Source: Paenibacillus sp. FSL W8-0426
Lineage (GTDB): Bacteria; Bacillota; Bacilli; Paenibacillales; Paenibacillaceae
Direction of reading: 5' to 3'
Assembly (NCBI RefSeq): GCF_037969725.1
Contig: NZ_CP150203.1
Coordinates: 4,604,001 to 4,668,000 of the forward strand
Length of the DNA stretch: 64,000 bases
Part shown: positions 1 through 8,792 of the stretch, in pieces
Numbering within the stretch: the stretch's first letter is position 1
How the letters are laid out: the number at the start of each line of letters is the position of its first letter
Notes under the pieces: model-generated
What the model was told of the DNA's origin: nothing
Seen by the model: the letters and a program-made list of their open reading frames with translations, nothing else
Database searches by the model: none
Program-made: the position numbers and the translations under genes

Positions 1-1534
1 GGCTGGACTCGACAAGCCCATCACCAAGGTGGTCGCGAAACGCAATCCGGTCGGGCTTTTCCTTCTCGAGGCCGCCTTCGACCGGATCCTCGCCGTAAAC
101 AGCGCCCATATCCGCCTTTGGCACCTCATGCTTCATGAGCAGCGCGCCGCCTCGCCTTTCCGACGGATGGCCCCCTCCCCATTCTTCAAGAGCAAGTTGG
201 ATGTGGGGATGAAGCTCCTCCATCGCATTTAGCGCGAGGCAGCGGATGACCTCTTCCGCCGATGTTCCGAAGTGCGCAGCTTTGGCAAAGCTCTCTCGGC
301 TTAAACGATATACGCTAAGGCGATCGCGATGAACCAATTCGGCGCAGCACTCTGCCACCCAATGCACGGAAGGGGCTGCCTCGCTAGGAACGAGCAGTTC
401 GAAATCAGGTTGAATGATGATACGAGGCAACCGCGCATCCTGCGTCCCATCCTCCCTCTCCGTTCCATACAACAGCGAATGAGGATCAACAAGCCAGCGA
501 AACACGATCCCTTCCGCAGCGTCTTGGCCGATTTCGCCAAAACCCCAACCCGCCAATGCCTCCAACCACCCCAGAATTCGGGGGAATACATGGTCCCATT
601 CGGGTTTCCACCCCGGATCAACCGAAATCGAAACGGTTTTGGCATGTTCATGTTCATGGGGAGCAGCAGCATCGCGCCATTCACGGATGAACGGCAGTAC
701 CTGCCGCAAACCAAACCATTGGTCTTTGCCCGGCGCGAGCAACAGCAGGCGATACTGCACGTGCTGCATGACGGGGTTCGTTGCAGCATACCTGTCCGCG
801 CACAGCCCATAGATCTTCCTGTGCATCGCGCTCCAGGGCAAATCCAGCCATGAACTCAGCCGATCTTGAGATATGGCGTACACGTCCTCGTTCTTTTGAA
901 TAAGCCCCAATGAAAGCAGCAAGTCCAGCATGATCGCAACGTGGCGCGGATAAACCTCTTGATGCTTATACTGAAAAACCAGGCCATTCACATCTTCCGG
1001 CCGCATGCTGGTCATACGGTCAAGCTGGTTTATTGCTTTTTTGTGCAGTGTGCCCTTTCGGGTCAATGGCAGACCTTTGCTTCCGAACCAGGCAAGCACG
1101 TGCAGCAGATCGAGGGCTATGTTGGTTTTCCCTTCCCGCCATACGGCCATGCCCACGCGATGGGGCGAAGGGCTTAACCCCCCGCCCTGAAGCGGCGAAA
1201 CGGAGCTGGAGGAGAAAGGCGGGACACCTTCCAAAGCGCGGCCGATTCTCCGTTCAAAGGCTGCTGCGAGTATAGGGAGGTGGGCAGCCGGGATGTAGTA
1301 CAAACATTCGCCCCAAGCTTTGCGGACGGCCTGTATCCATCCCTTCTCCCATAATGAGGCAAACGCCGCTTTCGCCTCCGCCCGGCTAAGTCCTTCTTCG
1401 GCCCAATCGGCCGCAGCCATTACCGACGCAAAGGGTTGGCCTGCATGCTTGCAAAAAAAGGCTCCCAATACCGTCTGCTCCATTGCCGGCAATGCTGAAA
1501 CCATGTTCGCCCCGCATGTATCTTCGAAATGCAT
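1..1534 (-). CDS. helicase-associated (XPB/Ssl2-like C-terminal domain) protein, 3' end outside window
   Basis: An open frame runs without a stop from an ATG at 1534 to the left edge, giving about 511 residues of a longer protein. The start MHFEDTCGAN follows GGAGGG, with a rather long 12-base spacer. The residues LPRIIIQPDFELLVPSE, near residue 375, resemble the core strand of the helicase C-terminal domain family PF13625, which is found beside bacterial XPB helicases. No Walker A motif is seen in the part present. The gene lies 55 bases downstream of the XPB helicase on the same strand, so the two are probably one operon and the products may act together on DNA. Family assignment rests on that motif and the context; the function is unknown. 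Codon use matches its neighbours. Confidence 0.75.
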   Translation of the reverse strand, partial: MHFEDTCGANMVSALPAMEQTVLGAFFCKHAGQPFASVMAAADWAEEGLSRAEAKAAFASLWEKGWIQAVRKAWGECLYYIPAAHLPILAAAFERRIGRALEGVPPFSSSSVSPLQGGGLSPSPHRVGMAVWREGKTNIALDLLHVLAWFGSKGLPLTRKGTLHKKAINQLDRMTSMRPEDVNGLVFQYKHQEVYPRHVAIMLDLLLSLGLIQKNEDVYAISQDRLSSWLDLPWSAMHRKIYGLCADRYAATNPVMQHVQYRLLLLAPGKDQWFGLRQVLPFIREWRDAAAPHEHEHAKTVSISVDPGWKPEWDHVFPRILGWLEALAGWGFGEIGQDAAEGIVFRWLVDPHSLLYGTEREDGTQDARLPRIIIQPDFELLVPSEAAPSVHWVAECCAELVHRDRLSVYRLSRESFAKAAHFGTSAEEVIRCLALNAMEELHPHIQLALEEWGGGHPSERRGGALLMKHEVPKADMGAVYGEDPVEGGLEKEKPDRIAFRDHLGDGLVESS

Positions 1535-1589
1535 CGAACCACCACGCCCTCCTTTTCAGAAACATTCAGAAAACAGGGAACTCACAACG

Positions 1590-3242
1590 CTATATATCCT
1601 CATGTCTAATCGTGTATTCATAACCTTGCTCAATCAGAAACAGTTGTCTGTTTATCGCAAATTCTTGTTCCCTGCTGTTCTCGGATACAAGCGTATAAAA
1701 GAAAGCTTTGTTCTCGCCCGATTTTGGTCGCAAAATACGGCCGAGACGCTGCGCTTCTTCCTGCCTTGATCCAAAGCTTCCCGATATTTCAAGGGCAACA
1801 GCCGCATCGGGAAGATCCACGGCAAAGTTGGCGACCTTCGAAACGACAATCGTTTTTATTTCACCGCGCCGAAAAGCCGAAAACCACTTGTTTCTCTCCG
1901 GTTGCGACATTTGACCCGAAATCAGGGGGGCGTTAATTTCCCGGGCAATCCCCTCCAGCTGATCCAAATACTGACCAATCACTAGCGCCGGAAGCTCTGC
2001 GTGAGTATCGAGCAGCCTGCGAACGACCTTGGCCTTGGCCGGATTTTCGGCAGCGATGCGGAACTGGTGTTTGCTGCCTGCCCGATCGTATTTCGATCTC
2101 CATTGAGGGGATAATGGGACGCGGATTTCCTGACACTGCACGTTAGCAATCCAACCTTGATGCTCCAGCTTCTTCCAAGGCATATCGTACAGTTTGGGAC
2201 CGATCAATGAAAATACATCCTGCTCACGGCCGTCCTCGCGAACCAGCGTAGCCGTCAGCCCGAGCCTCCGCGTGGTCTGGATATCGGCAGTGGCCCTGAA
2301 TACAGGGGCAGGCAGCAGATGTACTTCATCATAAATGATCAGCCCCCATTTCCGTTCGCTGAGCAATCGGATATGGGAAAATTCCGCTTGTTTCGATTTG
2401 CGGTGGGTCAAAATTTGGTACGTCGCAACCGTAACCGGTCTTATCTGCTTTTTCTGACCGGAATACTCCCCGATCTGTTCGGGAGCAAGCTCCGTTTTAT
2501 CCAACCATTCAGCAATCCACTGACGAACCGACGTCGTGTTGGACGTCAAAATGAGGCATTCGCATTGCAGCCGCTGCAATACAGCCATGCCAATGACGGT
2601 TTTGCCTGCCCCGCAGGGCAGCACCAGCAGTCCGCTTCCGTTCATGGCGTCGCTTCCGCCAAAAGCTTCGACCGCTTCCTTTTGATAGGGACGCAACGAA
2701 AATGCACCAGCACGCCATCCAATGGACAACGGCGTTCCCTCCCGATATCCGGCGTAATCCAGCACGGGATATCCAAGTCGTGTCAGCTCCTGCTTCAGCA
2801 GGCCCCGATGCTCGCCGCCCAGCACGAATTCCGCACGGCTTGAGCGCTTCAGGCCAAAAGCGGATAAGGAACGAGCTTCGGCCAACTCGTCGAGCAGTTC
2901 TTCATCACCGACCAGCCGCAACTGCTGCGATTCCTCGCTTGCGTGCAACTGCAGCCTGCCATATTGGTTCATCGTTCTGCGAATAAACTCCGCCAAGGAT
3001 GCGGGCATGTCCCAGCGCGAATGCTGGTTCAGGCTTGCCATGATTCCATCTGCATTCCATCCCATGGCCGCAGCGTTCCATAGCGATAAAGACGTGATCC
3101 GATACGTATGCCATGCAGACGGCGTCTTGATCAACTCTGCGTAAGCCGTCAGCTGCGACCTCGCCTGCTCGCTGCCAGGATGATCCGTTTCCAGCAAAAT
3201 CGTAAAGTCCCGCTGCACGATGCAAGCCCCTGTCGTTTCCAT
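1590..3242 (-). CDS. XPB-type superfamily 2 DNA repair helicase
   Basis: The 550-residue protein carries a complete SF2 helicase core: Walker A GAGKT at 211-215, DEVH box at 305-308, LGLTATLVRED near 327-337 and motif VI QRLGRILRP near 505. The RED triplet right after motif III is a hallmark of XPB. The N-terminal 180 residues match the damage-recognition-like extension of bacterial XPB. XPB unwinds DNA by ATP hydrolysis; in bacteria the repair role is inferred from eukaryotic and archaeal relatives. METTGACIV is taken as the start because CATGCTTTCCTCC in the plus strand encodes an AGGAGG 5 bases upstream. It leads the operon with the helicase-associated gene that follows. Confidence 0.92.
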   Translation of the reverse strand: METTGACIVQRDFTILLETDHPGSEQARSQLTAYAELIKTPSAWHTYRITSLSLWNAAAMGWNADGIMASLNQHSRWDMPASLAEFIRRTMNQYGRLQLHASEESQQLRLVGDEELLDELAEARSLSAFGLKRSSRAEFVLGGEHRGLLKQELTRLGYPVLDYAGYREGTPLSIGWRAGAFSLRPYQKEAVEAFGGSDAMNGSGLLVLPCGAGKTVIGMAVLQRLQCECLILTSNTTSVRQWIAEWLDKTELAPEQIGEYSGQKKQIRPVTVATYQILTHRKSKQAEFSHIRLLSERKWGLIIYDEVHLLPAPVFRATADIQTTRRLGLTATLVREDGREQDVFSLIGPKLYDMPWKKLEHQGWIANVQCQEIRVPLSPQWRSKYDRAGSKHQFRIAAENPAKAKVVRRLLDTHAELPALVIGQYLDQLEGIAREINAPLISGQMSQPERNKWFSAFRRGEIKTIVVSKVANFAVDLPDAAVALEISGSFGSRQEEAQRLGRILRPKSGENKAFFYTLVSENSREQEFAINRQLFLIEQGYEYTIRHEDI

Positions 3243-3320
3243 GCTTTCCTCCTATGAATATCACATTGACCCGAATTCATCCTTTTCAACACGTCGAAGA
3301 AATTCCGGTCGACGCTACAA

Positions 3321-3355
3321 ATAAAAAAAACACCCTATTCCTTAGGAATAGAGTG
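3321..3355 (-). terminator. rho-independent terminator of the M20 amidohydrolase gene
   Basis: The inverted repeat CACTCTATTCC / GGAATAGGGTG lies just downstream of the stop codon at 3372 and is followed by eight T residues on the minus strand. Confidence 0.85.
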
Positions 3356-3371
3356 CCCAATACTGGAAAAA

Positions 3372-4547
3372 TCATTCGAAAGACGAAGCATACCCCTTGG
3401 CCATCGCAATGAACAACTGAACGCCAAGCTGCATCGCGTCTTCATCGAAGTCAAACTTCGGATGATGATGGGGATACACGGCCCCTTTCTCCGGATTGCC
3501 TGCACCCACAAACATGAAACAGCCGGGAACCTGCTGCAAATAATACGCAAAATCCTCCGCAGGCATCAGCATCGGCGTTGTCTGGACGTTGCTTTCACCG
3601 AATACCTGAACGGCTTCACGGAAAAAACGCTCCGATTCCGTTTTGTCGTTCACCACGGGCGGATAACCCATGATGTAATTCACATCGGTTTGCGCGCCAT
3701 AAGCCGCGCCTGTCTGGGCAACGACCGTATGTACCCTCTCCTTCATCGATGCCCGGGTCGCCTCGTCAAACGTCCGGATCGTCCCGCTTAGTTTGCAGGA
3801 TTCGGCAATGACATTTTGAGCCGAACCGGCTTGCATCGTGCCAATGGTCAGCACAGCCGGACAGAGCGGGTCCACGGACCGGCTGACTACCGTTTGCAGC
3901 TGCATGACCAGCGCCGAACCGGCGACCACGCTGTCCACCGTCGATTGCGGCATGCCTCCATGCCCGCCTTTACCTGTAAGCGTGACGTAGAAATCGTCCG
4001 CCGCAGCCATCATCGGTCCTTCCTTGCTGGCTGCCACGCCCACCGGAAGCGGTGTCCAGAGATGAATGCCATAGATGACGTCCACACCTTCAAGCGCACC
4101 GTCGGCGATGACTTTGACTGCTCCGCCGGGAAGAAGCTCCTCCGCAGGCTGAAACAAAAAACGGATTTCGCCCCGAATGTCGGACCGATGGCGACTGAAA
4201 TACAGTGCCGTTCCCAGCAGGATCGAGACATGGCCGTCATGACCGCAGGCATGCATGGCCCCCGCCGATTGCGAAGCGTATTCCACGTCTTTTTCATCCT
4301 GAATCGGGAGCGCGTCCATGTCGGCACGAAGCATGACGACCGGCCCGGGCTGTTCCCCGCGCAGAATGCCGATGACGCCATGTCCCCCCACATGGCGCTG
4401 CACTTCAATGCCGAAGCTTTCCAGCATGTCCGCGATGAAGGTCGACGTTTTCTCCTCATGAAAGGAAACCTCAGGATTACGGTGAAGGTGACGGCGCCAT
4501 TCCACCATATGGATCTGCAGATCCTCCCACCATATTTTGTTTGTCAT
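3372..4547 (-). CDS. M20 family metal-dependent amidohydrolase (aminoacylase/deacetylase type)
   Basis: A 391-residue cytoplasmic zinc hydrolase of the M20D group, which removes acyl groups from N-acylated amino acids or related amides. Visible motifs are RADMDALPIQDE, HACGHDGH (metal ligands), QPAEE (catalytic Glu) and PAEDFAYY near the C-terminus. The frame is open for another 50 codons upstream, but the ATG of MTNKIWWEDL has AAAGGA 8 bases before it and matches the usual family length, so 4547 is chosen. It is divergent from the yugN-like gene and has its own terminator, so it is probably monocistronic. The exact substrate (hippurate, N-acetyl-diaminopimelate, N-acetylcysteine) cannot be told from sequence. 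Confidence 0.9.
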   Translation of the reverse strand: MTNKIWWEDLQIHMVEWRRHLHRNPEVSFHEEKTSTFIADMLESFGIEVQRHVGGHGVIGILRGEQPGPVVMLRADMDALPIQDEKDVEYASQSAGAMHACGHDGHVSILLGTALYFSRHRSDIRGEIRFLFQPAEELLPGGAVKVIADGALEGVDVIYGIHLWTPLPVGVAASKEGPMMAAADDFYVTLTGKGGHGGMPQSTVDSVVAGSALVMQLQTVVSRSVDPLCPAVLTIGTMQAGSAQNVIAESCKLSGTIRTFDEATRASMKERVHTVVAQTGAAYGAQTDVNYIMGYPPVVNDKTESERFFREAVQVFGESNVQTTPMLMPAEDFAYYLQQVPGCFMFVGAGNPEKGAVYPHHHPKFDFDEDAMQLGVQLFIAMAKGYASSFE

Positions 4548-4620
4548 TTCTCCCATCCTTTCTTTCTTGAGCAGAGCTTCTATCAGGCCCGCAACAACCT
4601 TGGCAAACCTATTGCTGTAT

Positions 4621-4626
4621 ATTGTA
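4621..4626 (-). promoter_or_regulatory. probable extended -10 of the M20 gene
   Basis: TGCTACAAT on the minus strand is a TGn-extended -10 element about 75 bases upstream of the start at 4547. No good -35 is seen. Confidence 0.35.
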
Positions 4627-4668
4627 GCAGAATTGGAAGAAATCCGATACGAAACGGTGTTCGAAAGC

Positions 4669-4697
4669 TTGCACGGGAAGGGGAAACATACTATCAT
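4669..4697 (+). promoter_or_regulatory. sigma-A promoter of the yugN-ftsW operon
   Basis: TTGCAC and TATCAT are separated by exactly 17 bases and lie 59 bases upstream of the ATG at 4756. Confidence 0.5.
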
Positions 4698-4755
4698 GAA
4701 TGAGAGAATGCACGAGAAAATACACTCGGAAGCTTGTGAGGAGGAGCAGACGCTT

Positions 4756-5103
4756 ATGATTTTTAAAAATACAGGCTTAGATGGCTTGAAAAGCGACTTG
4801 GCATACCTGGATGAAAGCGCCGAGAAAGTCGGATTTATTCGATGGCAATGGGAATATTACCGGGCTACATATGACTACAAAATTGAAGACGAATCCACCA
4901 AATCGGAATATTTCGTACGAATCAACACCCGCGTTGTTGACGGCAAATTGGAAAAACCGGACAGCATTCTGGCGGTAGAAGCCGTGTATCTTGGAAAAGC
5001 AACGTTCCCGCACGGCCTGGACTATGACTCTTCCGTTCCGCAGCCAGTCGTGAAGCTGGCGAACCAAAAACTGCAGCAGCTGTTAGAACTGCTTCAGGCA
5101 TAG
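4756..5103 (+). CDS. yugN: YugN-like family protein
   Basis: A 115-residue soluble acidic protein resembling Bacillus YugN (PF08868), a conserved family with no established function. The longer open frame upstream is rejected: MIFKNTGLDG at 4756 has AGGAGGAG 9 bases before it, and a promoter lies inside the longer frame. No signal peptide or membrane segment is seen. It is followed after 14 bases by ftsW, so the two are likely cotranscribed. Confidence 0.8.
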   Translation: MIFKNTGLDGLKSDLAYLDESAEKVGFIRWQWEYYRATYDYKIEDESTKSEYFVRINTRVVDGKLEKPDSILAVEAVYLGKATFPHGLDYDSSVPQPVVKLANQKLQQLLELLQA

Positions 5104-5117
5104 GCTGGGGCCATACG

Positions 5118-6413
5118 ATGAAACAACAAACGGCCCAGAAGAGAACGAAGAGAGGCACGCCGGATTTTCAACTGCTGATCCTCACTCTATTGTTGGTGGG
5201 CTTTGGACTGGTGATGGTATTCAGCTCCAGTTCCAGCATTGCAATTGCTAACGCGGATTATCACAATGATGCCCTTTACTTCACGAAAAAACAACTGATG
5301 TGGGCGGTTATCGGCCTGTTTGGCATGTTCTTTGCCATGAACATTCGTTTCAACAAGTATAAGAAGCTGTATGCACCCTTTTTCCTGTTTACAACGGTTA
5401 TGCTCCTGCTGGTCCTGATTATGGGCAAGGTGCTTAACGGGGCGAGAAGCTGGATCCACATTTTCGGATTCAGCGTGCAGCCTGCCGAGTTCGCGAAGAT
5501 TGCCATTATTCTGTACCTGTCCGCGCTAATTACCAAAAAAGGCGAGCGGTTCAGGGATTTGAAGACAGGGTATCTTCCCGTCCTGATTATTGTGGGATTC
5601 GTAGCCGGGTTGATTATGCTTCAGCCTGACTTCGGTACGACTTTTATTTTGGTCGCCACTTGCGGATTGGTCATTTATGCAGGGGGAGCCAACATGAAAC
5701 ACATCATGGGATCCATTCTGCTGGTGGTGCTTGGGGCTGCACTGGCTTTTGGAGGAAACGCTCTCCTTTCAACCTTATCCCCCTCGGACAACGCAGCCTC
5801 CACCACGGACGCTGCAGACGCGTCAAAGTCGAATTACAAGGTTGGACGGTTTCAAGCCTTCCTCGATCCGATGTCTGACCCGAACGGAAGCAGCTATAAC
5901 CTCTATCGCTCGTTAGTCGCGATCGGGGACGGCGGCTTTACGGGGTCCGGAATCGGGCAAGGCACCATTAAATTGCATTACTTGCCCAATGCATACAATG
6001 ACTTTATTTTTTCGGTCATTGGCGAAGAGCTCGGTTTTTTGGGAAGCATGCTCTTCCTGCTCGTCTATCTGTACTTCATATGGCGAGGCATCATCGTCTC
6101 CCTACGCTGCCCCGATCCGTTCGGAACGCTCGTCGGCATCGGCATCATGGGATTGATCGCCATCCAGGCCTTCATTAATATCGGTGGCGTGACTCAAACG
6201 ATTCCGGTGACGGGAGTTACCCTTCCGTTTATCAGTTATGGTGGTACTTCCCTCTTCATTATGATGGTGGCCATGGGCATTTTGCTGAGTATTTCACGCA
6301 CCAACAACCTGGATGTCATCAAGGAAGAAAAAACGAAGTCCGTCACGATTCAAACCCAAACACGCACTTCTCCGGCGGTACGTTCCCGCCAGGCCATTCG
6401 TCGCGTTCGTTAA
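5118..6413 (+). CDS. ftsW: FtsW/RodA/SpoVE family peptidoglycan glycosyltransferase
   Basis: A 431-residue polytopic membrane protein of the SEDS family, which polymerises lipid II into glycan strands together with a class B PBP, here most likely at the division septum. About ten hydrophobic segments are visible. SEDS hallmarks are GARSWI near 110, the LQPDFGT segment with the conserved Asp near 170, GIGQGTIKLHYLPNAYNDFIF near 280 and the C-terminal PFISYGGTS. The tail is basic (RQAIRRVR). Length and motifs fit FtsW/YlaO; RodA or SpoVE cannot be fully excluded, but ylaN is encoded only 1.9 kb away, as in Bacillus, where ylaN sits beside ftsW. Confidence 0.88.
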   Translation: MKQQTAQKRTKRGTPDFQLLILTLLLVGFGLVMVFSSSSSIAIANADYHNDALYFTKKQLMWAVIGLFGMFFAMNIRFNKYKKLYAPFFLFTTVMLLLVLIMGKVLNGARSWIHIFGFSVQPAEFAKIAIILYLSALITKKGERFRDLKTGYLPVLIIVGFVAGLIMLQPDFGTTFILVATCGLVIYAGGANMKHIMGSILLVVLGAALAFGGNALLSTLSPSDNAASTTDAADASKSNYKVGRFQAFLDPMSDPNGSSYNLYRSLVAIGDGGFTGSGIGQGTIKLHYLPNAYNDFIFSVIGEELGFLGSMLFLLVYLYFIWRGIIVSLRCPDPFGTLVGIGIMGLIAIQAFINIGGVTQTIPVTGVTLPFISYGGTSLFIMMVAMGILLSISRTNNLDVIKEEKTKSVTIQTQTRTSPAVRSRQAIRRVR

Positions 6414-6431
6414 TCGGTGAATGGATAATCG

Positions 6432-6471
6432 AAAAAAGACTTCACATCCCTTGGGATGTGAAGTCTTTTTT
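6432..6471. terminator. bidirectional terminator between ftsW and the Asp23 gene
   Basis: A near-perfect repeat AAAAAAGACTTCACATCCC / GGGATGTGAAGTCTTTTTT separates two convergent genes. A-rich and T-rich ends on both sides let it work in both directions. Confidence 0.9.
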
Positions 6472-6489
6472 CTTACCGCATATGGATGA

Positions 6490-6852
6490 TTATACGTCGT
6501 CACCTTTGAAAGAAACGCCTTCGACCTTGACGTTGACTTCAACAACACGCAATCCGGTCATGCTTTCAACCGCTTCCCTTACGTTTTGCTGAAGCATGCG
6601 GGATACTTCATGAATCGGGGTCTCGTACAGGACGATGATGCGCAGATCAATGGCTGCTTCCAGCTGGCCGACCTCAACGCCCACGCCTTTCTGTACGTTT
6701 TTACCGCTGAGGCGCTTGGCCCAGCCCTCCGACAATCCTCCAGACATTGCGGCAATTCCGGGCGTCTCGAGCGCAGCCATTCCGGCAATTTTCGCCACGA
6801 CGTCATCCGCAATCCGGATATTTCCGCCATCCAGTTGAAGTTGTTCTGCCAT
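6490..6852 (-). CDS. Asp23/Gls24 family envelope stress response protein
   Basis: A 120-residue protein with the Asp23 fold signature: IRIADDVVAKIAGMAALETPGI at the start, DLRIIVLYETPIHEVSRMLQQ in the middle and VEVNVKVEGVSF at the end. Family members sit on the inner face of the membrane and are linked to cell-wall stress. GGAGGATGTGGC precedes the ATG. It is a single gene facing ftsW. The precise paralogue (AmaP partner, YqhY or YloU type) is not clear; with no accC or fatty-acid genes nearby it is not the usual YqhY locus. Confidence 0.88.
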   Translation of the reverse strand: MAEQLQLDGGNIRIADDVVAKIAGMAALETPGIAAMSGGLSEGWAKRLSGKNVQKGVGVEVGQLEAAIDLRIIVLYETPIHEVSRMLQQNVREAVESMTGLRVVEVNVKVEGVSFKGDDV

Positions 6853-7032
6853 GCCACATCCTCCTTCACTTCGTTACTCGTATTTTATCCGGTTTCCATA
6901 CCAAAAAGCAAATGAAAGTCATTTGCGGCGTTTACAATCCAGGATGATTTGGGTATATTGAGTTATAAAAATATTCTCATATGCTTTTCCATTTCAAATT
7001 GAAATAAATACATAATGCCGAGGTGTTAGCTT

Positions 7033-8103
7033 GTGAAAAAACGGATTTCATCAACCTTGCTGATCGTAACCTTCGTACTCAGCGCCATTGCACATTATGC
7101 GAACTGGAATCCGGTCCTGCAATTTGTAGTCTCGGCCCTTTCGGTCATTTTCGTTGCCGGATTTCTGGGCAAGGCTACCGAATCCGTTGCACATTATGCC
7201 GGACAACGGCTGGGCGGATTTTTGAATGCCACCTTTGGCAACGCGGCCGAGCTGATCATCGCCATATTTCTGGTCAAAGAGGGATTGTTCGACATGGTCA
7301 AGGCCAGCCTGACAGGCTCCATCATCGGAAACCTGTTGCTCGTGCTTGGATTAAGCATCTTTGCCGGCGGCCTCAAGTTCAAAATCCAAAATTATAACGT
7401 TTCACTGGCAGGCCTTAACGGTTCACTGATGATTGTGGCTATCATCGCGCTGTTTATTCCCGCCGTCTTTCTGAACACCCATTCCATTACGCAAAAGGAT
7501 ACCGACACACTTAGCCTGGTCGTGGCAGGCTTGCTCATTCTGGCTTACATTGCCTGGCTCTTGTTCTCCATGGTGACGCACAAAACGTATCTTGCCGATG
7601 TGACGGAAGACGAAGACGAGGAGCTGCCGCATGAACATGCGCCGGTATGGTCCAAAAGCAGATCTATCCTGTACCTTGTGCTCGCTACCGTCATGGTTGC
7701 TTTTGTCAGCGAATGGCTTGTCGGCACGCTTGAGGTGTTTACGGAACAATTCGGATTGAGCGAGCTCTTTGTGGGTGCCTTCCTTGTGGCCATTATCGGC
7801 AATGCAGCCGAACATAGCGCGGCCGTCATGCTTGCCATGAAAAACAAGATTGGCGCCGCCGTGGAAATCGCGGTGGGCAGCAGCCTGCAAATTGCCCTGT
7901 TCGTGGCACCCGTGCTTATCTTTGTCAGCTACTTTATCGGGGACACGATGGATATCGTATTTACAACGATTGAGTTGGTCGCCATCGGGGTGTCCGTATT
8001 TATCGCAAAATCCATCACGCAGGACGGCTCGACCAACTGGTACGAAGGCTTGCTGCTGCTGGTTGTCTATGCCATTCTCGGTGTATCGTTCTTTCTTGTC
8101 TAG
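7033..8103 (+). CDS. calcium/cation-proton antiporter of the CaCA superfamily
   Basis: A 356-residue integral membrane protein with about eleven hydrophobic segments and the two duplicated alpha repeats of Cax/ChaA antiporters: GGFLNATFGNAAELI near 62-76 and VGAFLVAIIGNAAEHSAAV near 246-264. Such proteins exchange cytoplasmic Ca2+ or Na+ for external protons. An acidic loop (VTEDEDEELPHEHAP) lies between the halves. The start is GTG at 7033 with GAGGTG 7 bases upstream. It is monocistronic and followed by a terminator. YfkE of Bacillus is the closest known analogue by motif. Confidence 0.88.
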   Translation: MKKRISSTLLIVTFVLSAIAHYANWNPVLQFVVSALSVIFVAGFLGKATESVAHYAGQRLGGFLNATFGNAAELIIAIFLVKEGLFDMVKASLTGSIIGNLLLVLGLSIFAGGLKFKIQNYNVSLAGLNGSLMIVAIIALFIPAVFLNTHSITQKDTDTLSLVVAGLLILAYIAWLLFSMVTHKTYLADVTEDEDEELPHEHAPVWSKSRSILYLVLATVMVAFVSEWLVGTLEVFTEQFGLSELFVGAFLVAIIGNAAEHSAAVMLAMKNKIGAAVEIAVGSSLQIALFVAPVLIFVSYFIGDTMDIVFTTIELVAIGVSVFIAKSITQDGSTNWYEGLLLLVVYAILGVSFFLV

Positions 8104-8117
8104 TCCATTAACACAAC

Positions 8118-8171
8118 AAAGAGGAGCTGTCCCTGGTCATTCTGTTTTGACCTATGAGACAGCTCCTCTTT
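8118..8171 (+). terminator. terminator of the cation antiporter gene
   Basis: AAAGAGGAGCTGTC pairs with GACAGCTCCTCTTT across a 26-base loop, 14 bases after the stop codon. Confidence 0.75.
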
Positions 8172-8212
8172 GCTTTGGCAGCGGTCTGCCGATTCTCCCG
8201 GAATCCGCACAC

Positions 8213-8240
8213 AAAAAAAGCATGCATAGCCGCTGCATGC
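8213..8240 (-). terminator. terminator of ylaN
   Basis: GCATGCAGCGGCTATGCATGC on the minus strand forms a hairpin and is followed by seven T residues. Confidence 0.8.
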
Positions 8241-8268
8241 CTTCTATTCGGACCCGCGCGAAGGCAGG

Positions 8269-8562
8269 CTATTGCTCATTCTTCTTGTTCAAAGCCTCAT
8301 ATAAAATAGCCAGATTCCGCTCAAGGGCACTGACCATCTGCTTACCCGAACTTTCCGGGAGAAGCCCTGCGCGAACAGCAAAATCCACTTCCTTGGAGAA
8401 CCCATACATCTGTGTATCCAGTACTTCCTCGTAGAGAGGGCAGTAGCGGGTAGCCAGATTCTCCATCTGTACTTCAATAAGCTTCTGTATTTTATCTGCA
8501 TCTTCTTGAAGAAGACTGATCGCTTTCATATTCAGCTGTTCCTGCAGATCAGATGAAGTCAT
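8269..8562 (-). CDS. ylaN: YlaN family (UPF0358) iron homeostasis protein
   Basis: A 97-residue protein with the diagnostic segment CPLYEEVLDTQMYGFSKEVD (residues 41-60), nearly identical in pattern to Bacillus YlaN. YlaN has been reported to bind Fe(II) and the repressor Fur, easing Fur repression when iron is low. The protein is mostly helical with no membrane segment. The ATG at 8562 follows a run of seven G residues 6 bases upstream. In Bacillus ylaN adjoins ftsW; here a cation antiporter and an Asp23 gene are inserted between them. Confidence 0.92.
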   Translation of the reverse strand: MTSSDLQEQLNMKAISLLQEDADKIQKLIEVQMENLATRYCPLYEEVLDTQMYGFSKEVDFAVRAGLLPESSGKQMVSALERNLAILYEALNKKNEQ

Positions 8563-8612
8563 GCATTTCCCCCCCTATGTCCCAAAAATCGCGTAAAGAC
8601 GTTCTACCCCTA

Positions 8613-8641
8613 ATATTAGACGAAATCAGAAGCTAATACAA
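8613..8641 (-). promoter_or_regulatory. sigma-A promoter of ylaN
   Basis: TTGTAT and TAATAT are spaced by 17 bases on the minus strand, about 50 bases before the ylaN start. No Fur-box-like palindrome was recognised next to it. Confidence 0.5.
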
Positions 8642-8747
8642 GAACTTGACCAAAATAACCACCTAATCCGAGTCCAGTTCGATGAAATAATACCCTATAG
8701 GCGTATTTATGGAAATCGGAGAGATCAATACGTCTCGGGAACAACGC

Positions 8748-8784
8748 AAAGAAGCACCTCCGCCACGTTAGGCAGAGATGCTTC
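8748..8784 (-). terminator. probable terminator of the HPr-like gene
   Basis: GAAGCATCTCTGCC and GGCGGAGGTGCTTC pair with two mismatches; only three T residues follow on the minus strand. Confidence 0.5.
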
Positions 8785-8792
8785 CCGAACCA

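Noticed and set aside
301..853. Long open frames on both strands in the first kilobase (169 and 174 codons)
   Set aside because: They are shadows of the minus-strand helicase-associated gene that is open from 1534 to the left edge and has protein-like composition throughout.
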